Origin: Allomuricauda sp. ARW1Y1
Lineage (GTDB): Bacteria; Bacteroidota; Bacteroidia; Flavobacteriales; Flavobacteriaceae
DNA length: 64,000 bases
Direction of reading: 5' to 3'
Assembly (NCBI RefSeq): GCF_013407935.1
Contig: NZ_JACBZU010000004.1
Coordinates: forward strand, 1-64,000
Shown: positions 60,540 through 64,000 of the stretch, piece by piece
Layout of the letters: every line of letters begins with the position of its first letter
Position numbering within the stretch: the first letter of the stretch is position 1
The notes under the pieces: model-generated
Told to the model about the DNA's origin: nothing
The model's input: the letters and a program-made list of their open reading frames with translations, nothing else
Databases searched by the model: none
Program-made: the position numbers and the translations under genes

Positions 60540-60624
60540 CGTCTTTTATTCATAACTTATTGTCATTGGTAAGACTGTATTTTTATAGTTAATGGTTAGT
60601 GTTTAGTATAGCTTATCAATGTTT

Positions 60625-60647
60625 AACCCCGGCCAAAAGCCGGGGTT
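60625..60647 (+). terminator. orphan terminator
   Basis: AACCCCGGC (60625-60633) pairs with GCCGGGGTT (60639-60647), followed by TTCTTCTTTT. The only plus-strand gene upstream ends at 60142, with an antisense gene between, so it may end a small RNA. Confidence 0.8.
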
Positions 60648-60728
60648 TCTTCTTTTATGACCTGTTTTATTGGTCATCTGAATACATCACTCCTTACAAG
60701 CTTGTCTTGACCTCATCGGTGTCTTTAA

Positions 60729-60762
60729 AGAATGTTAAAATGGCCCGAAGCTGTAACATTCT
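60729..60762. repeat. inverted repeat with 16-base loop
   Basis: AGAATGTTA (60729-60737) and TAACATTCT (60754-60762) are perfect complements separated by 16 bases. No T tract follows, so it is not a classical terminator; it could be an RNA structure or a protein-binding site. Confidence 0.4.
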
Positions 60763-60980
60763 ATCCTAAAGTGCGTCTATATAGTGTCATCAATCATCGA
60801 TCAAAAAACGAACAGCTCATGCAAAGTTTCTTTCACCTAAGCATCTTTCAGATGTTTATTTTCCAAAAAACATACAACCTATTCGGCAACATGATGGATT
60901 GGCGAGCATAATATCAGTTAAATAAACATTGATGCCTCATATTCGAGTGTTGGTTGGTTATCTTGTGGGGGCATTAATCA

Positions 60981-61010
60981 AAAACCCCGATCTTTTCAGA
61001 TCGGGGTTTT
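60981..61010. terminator. terminator after the KAS III gene (bidirectional)
   Basis: AAAACCCCGATC (60981-60992) pairs perfectly over 12 bases with GATCGGGGTTTT (60999-61010). With A and T runs on both sides, it can act for the minus-strand KAS III gene ending at 61035 and for any plus-strand transcript. Confidence 0.9.
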
Positions 61011-61034
61011 AATTTTATAAATGGTTTGGCGAAC

Positions 61035-62045
61035 CTACCAGCGTATAATCACACTGCCCCAGGTAAAGCCACTGCCAAAGGCGGCAAGCACCACCAAATC
61101 TCCCTCTTTTATTTTACCGGCCTCCCAAGCCTCGGTCAAGGCGATAGGTATAGAGGCAGCAGTCGTATTTCCATATTTCATGATATTGTTGAAAACTTGA
61201 TCGTCCTTCAAACGAAACTTATTCTGAATAAATTGGGAAATCCGCAGGTTGGCTTGGTGGGGTATCAGCATATCGATGTCTGCCGGGGTCAAATTATTCT
61301 TGGTGAGCCCTTCCATAATGACCTCGCTAAAGCGGACCACTGCATTTTTAAACACGAACTGCCCATTCATATGTGGATAATACGAAGTATCGTCAGGGTC
61401 ATTGTCCTCAATGATATCCAGTACCCAACGTTTGCCCATTCCAGGGGCTATCAATGAAAGTTCTTCGGCATGTTGCCCTTCGGAATGCAAATGGGTGCTC
61501 AAAATTCCTTTGGAGGTATCCTCTTCACGGGTCAGCACCGCAGCTCCGGCGCCATCTCCGAAAATTACGGAAACACCCCTACCCCGTGTGGTCATGTCCA
61601 ATCCTCGAGAGTGCAGTTCAGAACCAATTACCAATACGTTCTTGTACATACCGCTTTTGATATACTGGTCGGCCACGGAAATTCCGTACACAAAACCAGA
61701 ACATTGGTTTCGGACATCCAGCGCACCTACAGTACGCTTCAATTGGAGGTCCCGTTGCACCAACACGCCTGGACCGGGAAAATAATAATCGGGACTCAAG
61801 GTGGCAAAAACAATAAAATCGATTTCATCCTTATCGATGCCCGCTCGCTCAATGGCCTTTTTAGCGGCTTCAACCCCCATGGAGGTCGTGGTTTCGGTAT
61901 CTTTTATAACATGGCGCCGCTCTTTGATTCCCGTCCGCTCTTGAATCCACTCATCATTCGTGTCCATCACTTTCGATAAATCATCGTTAGTGACCACATT
62001 TTCAGGGACGTAAAACCCTAATCCAGCAATCTTGGAATTGTACAT
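61035..62045 (-). CDS. fabH: beta-ketoacyl-ACP synthase III family protein
   Basis: KAS III enzyme that starts fatty acid synthesis by condensing acyl-CoA with malonyl-ACP. The Cys-His-Asn triad is C115 (NQCSGFVYG), His in LIPHQANLRI (near 264) and Asn in YGNTTAASIPIAL (near 294). Length 336. Flavobacteria often have two or more KAS III homologues, so this may be a paralogue with a specialised role rather than the housekeeping FabH. Confidence 0.85.
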   Translation of the reverse strand: MYNSKIAGLGFYVPENVVTNDDLSKVMDTNDEWIQERTGIKERRHVIKDTETTTSMGVEAAKKAIERAGIDKDEIDFIVFATLSPDYYFPGPGVLVQRDLQLKRTVGALDVRNQCSGFVYGISVADQYIKSGMYKNVLVIGSELHSRGLDMTTRGRGVSVIFGDGAGAAVLTREEDTSKGILSTHLHSEGQHAEELSLIAPGMGKRWVLDIIEDNDPDDTSYYPHMNGQFVFKNAVVRFSEVIMEGLTKNNLTPADIDMLIPHQANLRISQFIQNKFRLKDDQVFNNIMKYGNTTAASIPIALTEAWEAGKIKEGDLVVLAAFGSGFTWGSVIIRW

Positions 62046-62199
62046 TTATTATAATTTTTAAAGAAAAATGATAGTTACAATTTGAAAATTAATAAATATT
62101 CCCTCTAAATATTCATTATTCCGCCAAAATAATACTTTTTAAAAGTTGTATTTTTAAAAACTTGAAAATCTTAACGCAATTAATTACTAAATCAGAATT

Positions 62200-64000
62200 A
62201 TGAAAAATTATCTCTGGGTATTTTGGGCACTGCTCTCCATTGGCTTTGTCCATGCACAGGAAAAACTAACGTATCAAAAGCCTTCCGAAGAAATACTGGA
62301 ACTGGTGAACGCACCTCTGGCCCCTAGTGTTCTCATTAACGATGAGGGCAACTACATGGTATTGCTCTACAGGGACTACTATAAAACCATTGCCGAATTA
62401 TCGGAAACCGAGCTGCGTTTGGCCGGTCTTCGCATCAACCCAAAGACCAACATTGGGAGCCGAACCAACTATTATAATAATGTCATCGTCAAAAAGATCG
62501 GTGACAACGAAGGTGCTCAGGTAAAGGGGCTACCTGAAAATCCAAGGCTGGCCAACTTCAATTGGTCGCCCGACCAATCCAAAATAGCATTCACCAATAC
62601 CACTACCGAAGGTGTGGAGGTGATGGTTCTCGATTTGAAATCGGCAACGGTAACGGCCATTACCGAAACCAATGTGAATGCGAACATGAGGGACATTATC
62701 AATTGGTTCAAGGATGGAGAATCCGTTTTGGTAAAAATGCTGCCCGAGGATAGAAAACCACTGATCAACACCGATGAAGCCGTTCCAGATGGACCTACCA
62801 TCTCCACCAACGATGGTAAAAAGGCACAGAACAGGACCTATCAGGATTTGTTGAAAAACCCAAATGATGAGTTCAACTTTGAGCAATTGGCCCGATCGGA
62901 ACTCTACAAAGTTCAAATGGACGGTACCAAGACGAAGTGGAAAGATGCCGACCTGTATACCAGCATCAGTTTTTCACCGGATGGTGAATATGTAATGACC
63001 GTAACCTTGGACAAACCTTTCTCGTACTTGGTTCCTTACTACAGATTCCCCAATACCACAATCGTTTACAAAAAAGACGGCACCAAGGTGAAAACGCTTC
63101 TGCAGGTGCCGCTTATCGAAGATTTGCCCCAAGGGTTTATGGCCACACGAACAGGCATGCGGGACATTAGCTGGAGAAACGACAAACCGGCAACTTTGAC
63201 CTATGTTGAAGCCTTGGATGGGGGCGACCCAGAAAATGAAGTCCCGTATCGCGACGAAGTTTTTGAAATTGAGGCACCTTTTGATGGTGAAGGAAAATCC
63301 ATCCTTAAAACCAAAAACCGATTTAGCTACATCCAATGGGGCAATGATAATGTTGCTATTGCCCACGACCGCTGGTGGAACAACAGAAATACAAAAACGT
63401 ATCTGTTCAACCCCTCAAATCCTGATGCGGAAGCAAAAATCATTGAGGACAGAAACTACCAAGATGTGTACAGCAACCCGGGAAGCTTCGTCACCAAAAG
63501 AAATGAGAACGGCGCTTGGGTGTTGTCCTTGGACAAAAACAACAACGCCTATCTTATAGGTGATGGGTATACCGAGGAAGGACAGTTTCCGTTCGTTGAA
63601 AAAATGGATTTGAACAGCTTGAAGAAAACAAGGCTGTACACCTCAAAACTAGAGGGGAAATTGGAAAATTTGATCGAGTACGACCCCGAAAAAGACCAAT
63701 TATTGGTGCGTATCGAATCAGCCAATGAATATCCCAATTACTATTATAAAAGTTTGATCAAGAGACGTGGACCTATACAGTTGACCGATTTTGATAATCC
63801 ATACAAGAGCATCCAAAACGTGCACAAGGAAGTGATTACCTATAAAAGGGACGATGGATTGGAACTTTCCGGAACCCTTTATCTTCCCGTAGGCTACGAT
63901 ATGGAGAAAAAAGAAAAGATGCCCATGATCCTATGGGCCTATCCAAGGGAGTACAAGGACAAGAACAGTGCTTCGCAGAATACTTCAAACCCCAACGAGT
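62200..64000 (+). CDS. S9 family peptidase, glutamyl-endopeptidase-like (3' end outside window)
   Basis: Exported serine peptidase of the prolyl-oligopeptidase clan. The ATG at 62200 begins a signal peptide (MKNYLWVFWALLSIGFVHAQ); the frame stays open to the window edge (600 codons visible). The segment starting PSEEILELVNAPLAPSVLI, then LAGLRINPKTNIGSR resembles plant chloroplast glutamyl endopeptidase and its bacterial homologues (S9D). The visible part is the beta-propeller (WSPDQSKIAFTN, SFSPDGEYVM) and the start of the hydrolase domain (GTLYLPVGYD). The catalytic Ser-Asp-His lie beyond the window. Confidence 0.87.
   Translation, partial: MKNYLWVFWALLSIGFVHAQEKLTYQKPSEEILELVNAPLAPSVLINDEGNYMVLLYRDYYKTIAELSETELRLAGLRINPKTNIGSRTNYYNNVIVKKIGDNEGAQVKGLPENPRLANFNWSPDQSKIAFTNTTTEGVEVMVLDLKSATVTAITETNVNANMRDIINWFKDGESVLVKMLPEDRKPLINTDEAVPDGPTISTNDGKKAQNRTYQDLLKNPNDEFNFEQLARSELYKVQMDGTKTKWKDADLYTSISFSPDGEYVMTVTLDKPFSYLVPYYRFPNTTIVYKKDGTKVKTLLQVPLIEDLPQGFMATRTGMRDISWRNDKPATLTYVEALDGGDPENEVPYRDEVFEIEAPFDGEGKSILKTKNRFSYIQWGNDNVAIAHDRWWNNRNTKTYLFNPSNPDAEAKIIEDRNYQDVYSNPGSFVTKRNENGAWVLSLDKNNNAYLIGDGYTEEGQFPFVEKMDLNSLKKTRLYTSKLEGKLENLIEYDPEKDQLLVRIESANEYPNYYYKSLIKRRGPIQLTDFDNPYKSIQNVHKEVITYKRDDGLELSGTLYLPVGYDMEKKEKMPMILWAYPREYKDKNSASQNTSNPNE

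Larger units (their letters stand above)
60486..61034. other. 550-base gene-free region
   Basis: No protein-coding gene was found; the frames are at most about 30 codons. It contains a perfect palindrome (60522-60539), a terminator with no plus-strand gene before it (60625-60647), a 9-base inverted repeat (60729-60762) and a second terminator (60981-61010). The arrangement suggests one or two small untranslated RNAs or regulatory DNA, but no known RNA family was recognised. Confidence 0.65.

Noticed and set aside
60648..60980. tmRNA, RNase P RNA or 6S RNA
   Set aside because: No tRNA-like ends, conserved P4 elements or 6S-type open-bubble hairpin were seen.
1..64000. CRISPR arrays, insertion sequences, prophage, integrases
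   Set aside because: No spaced direct repeats, transposase-like or phage-like proteins were found on either strand.

Overview
The window is a piece of chromosome from a member of the Bacteroidota, almost certainly a marine flavobacterium (Flavobacteriaceae; the protein style suggests the Muricauda/Allomuricauda/Flagellimonas group, which is an inference from memory and not a database result). Evidence: Bacteroidota-type promoters (TTG, 17-23 bases, TAnnTTTG) precede many genes; there are DUF4295, SusC/BtuB-like TonB receptors with a carboxypeptidase-regulatory domain, TSP3-repeat secreted proteins, a carotenoid operon, split transketolase, and a thrS-infC-rpmI-rplT operon with a non-AUG infC start. 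No phage, insertion sequence, CRISPR array or integrase was seen; the region is mostly core genome with small accessory insertions.

Layout. 1-758: the 5' end of a 16S rRNA gene reading leftwards out of the window and its leader with three tandem promoters. 694-4022: thrS-infC-rpmI-rplT and terminator. 4051-14296: a carboxypeptidase-regulatory-domain protein, yjbQ, a HAD phosphatase, a Tat-type dienelactone hydrolase, a secreted protein usually named asparagine synthetase B, dnaB, accA, lptG-type permease and tgt. 14356-19405: split transketolase, an outer-membrane barrel, an FKBP lipoprotein, S4 protein, phosphoribosyltransferase, aroK. 19459-29486: tRNA-Lys, a small membrane protein, a TonB receptor with a thioredoxin-like partner, icd, tsaC, deoC-deoD, a mechanosensitive channel and tRNA-Leu.

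29594-34460: a CarH-type B12 photoreceptor-repressor in one unit with crtI-crtB-crtZ, then two opposing TlpA-like genes, one of which has lost its active-site cysteines. 34483-40111: aconitase, a MoxR ATPase and two peptidyl-prolyl isomerases. 40195-46271: an SRPBCC/unknown/serine-hydrolase operon; a fasciclin gene divergent from an ECF sigma/RskA-type anti-sigma pair; a Tat-exported Gfo/Idh/MocA oxidoreductase with DoxX. 46402-53430: rimO, amidase, ftsY, a large TSP3-repeat secreted protein that interrupts the run, then DUF4295, rpmG and rpmB. 53440-64000: cinA, an Hpt protein, a FAH-family enzyme, an exonuclease, a 2-oxoacid dehydrogenase E2, recR, a sodium/solute symporter, a CoA-binding protein, a 550-base gene-free stretch with a perfect palindrome and two terminators, a KAS III enzyme and the start of an S9 peptidase.

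The most interesting units are the light/B12-controlled carotenoid operon (complete CarH signature residues are visible), the fasciclin plus sigma/anti-sigma locus that parallels the mycobacterial SigK-RskA-MPT70/MPT83 regulon, the Tat-oxidoreductase/DoxX pair, and the cysteine-containing TonB plug next to a thioredoxin-fold protein. The stable-RNA and ribosomal-protein promoters share a TTTGCAGCC edge that suggests common growth-rate control.
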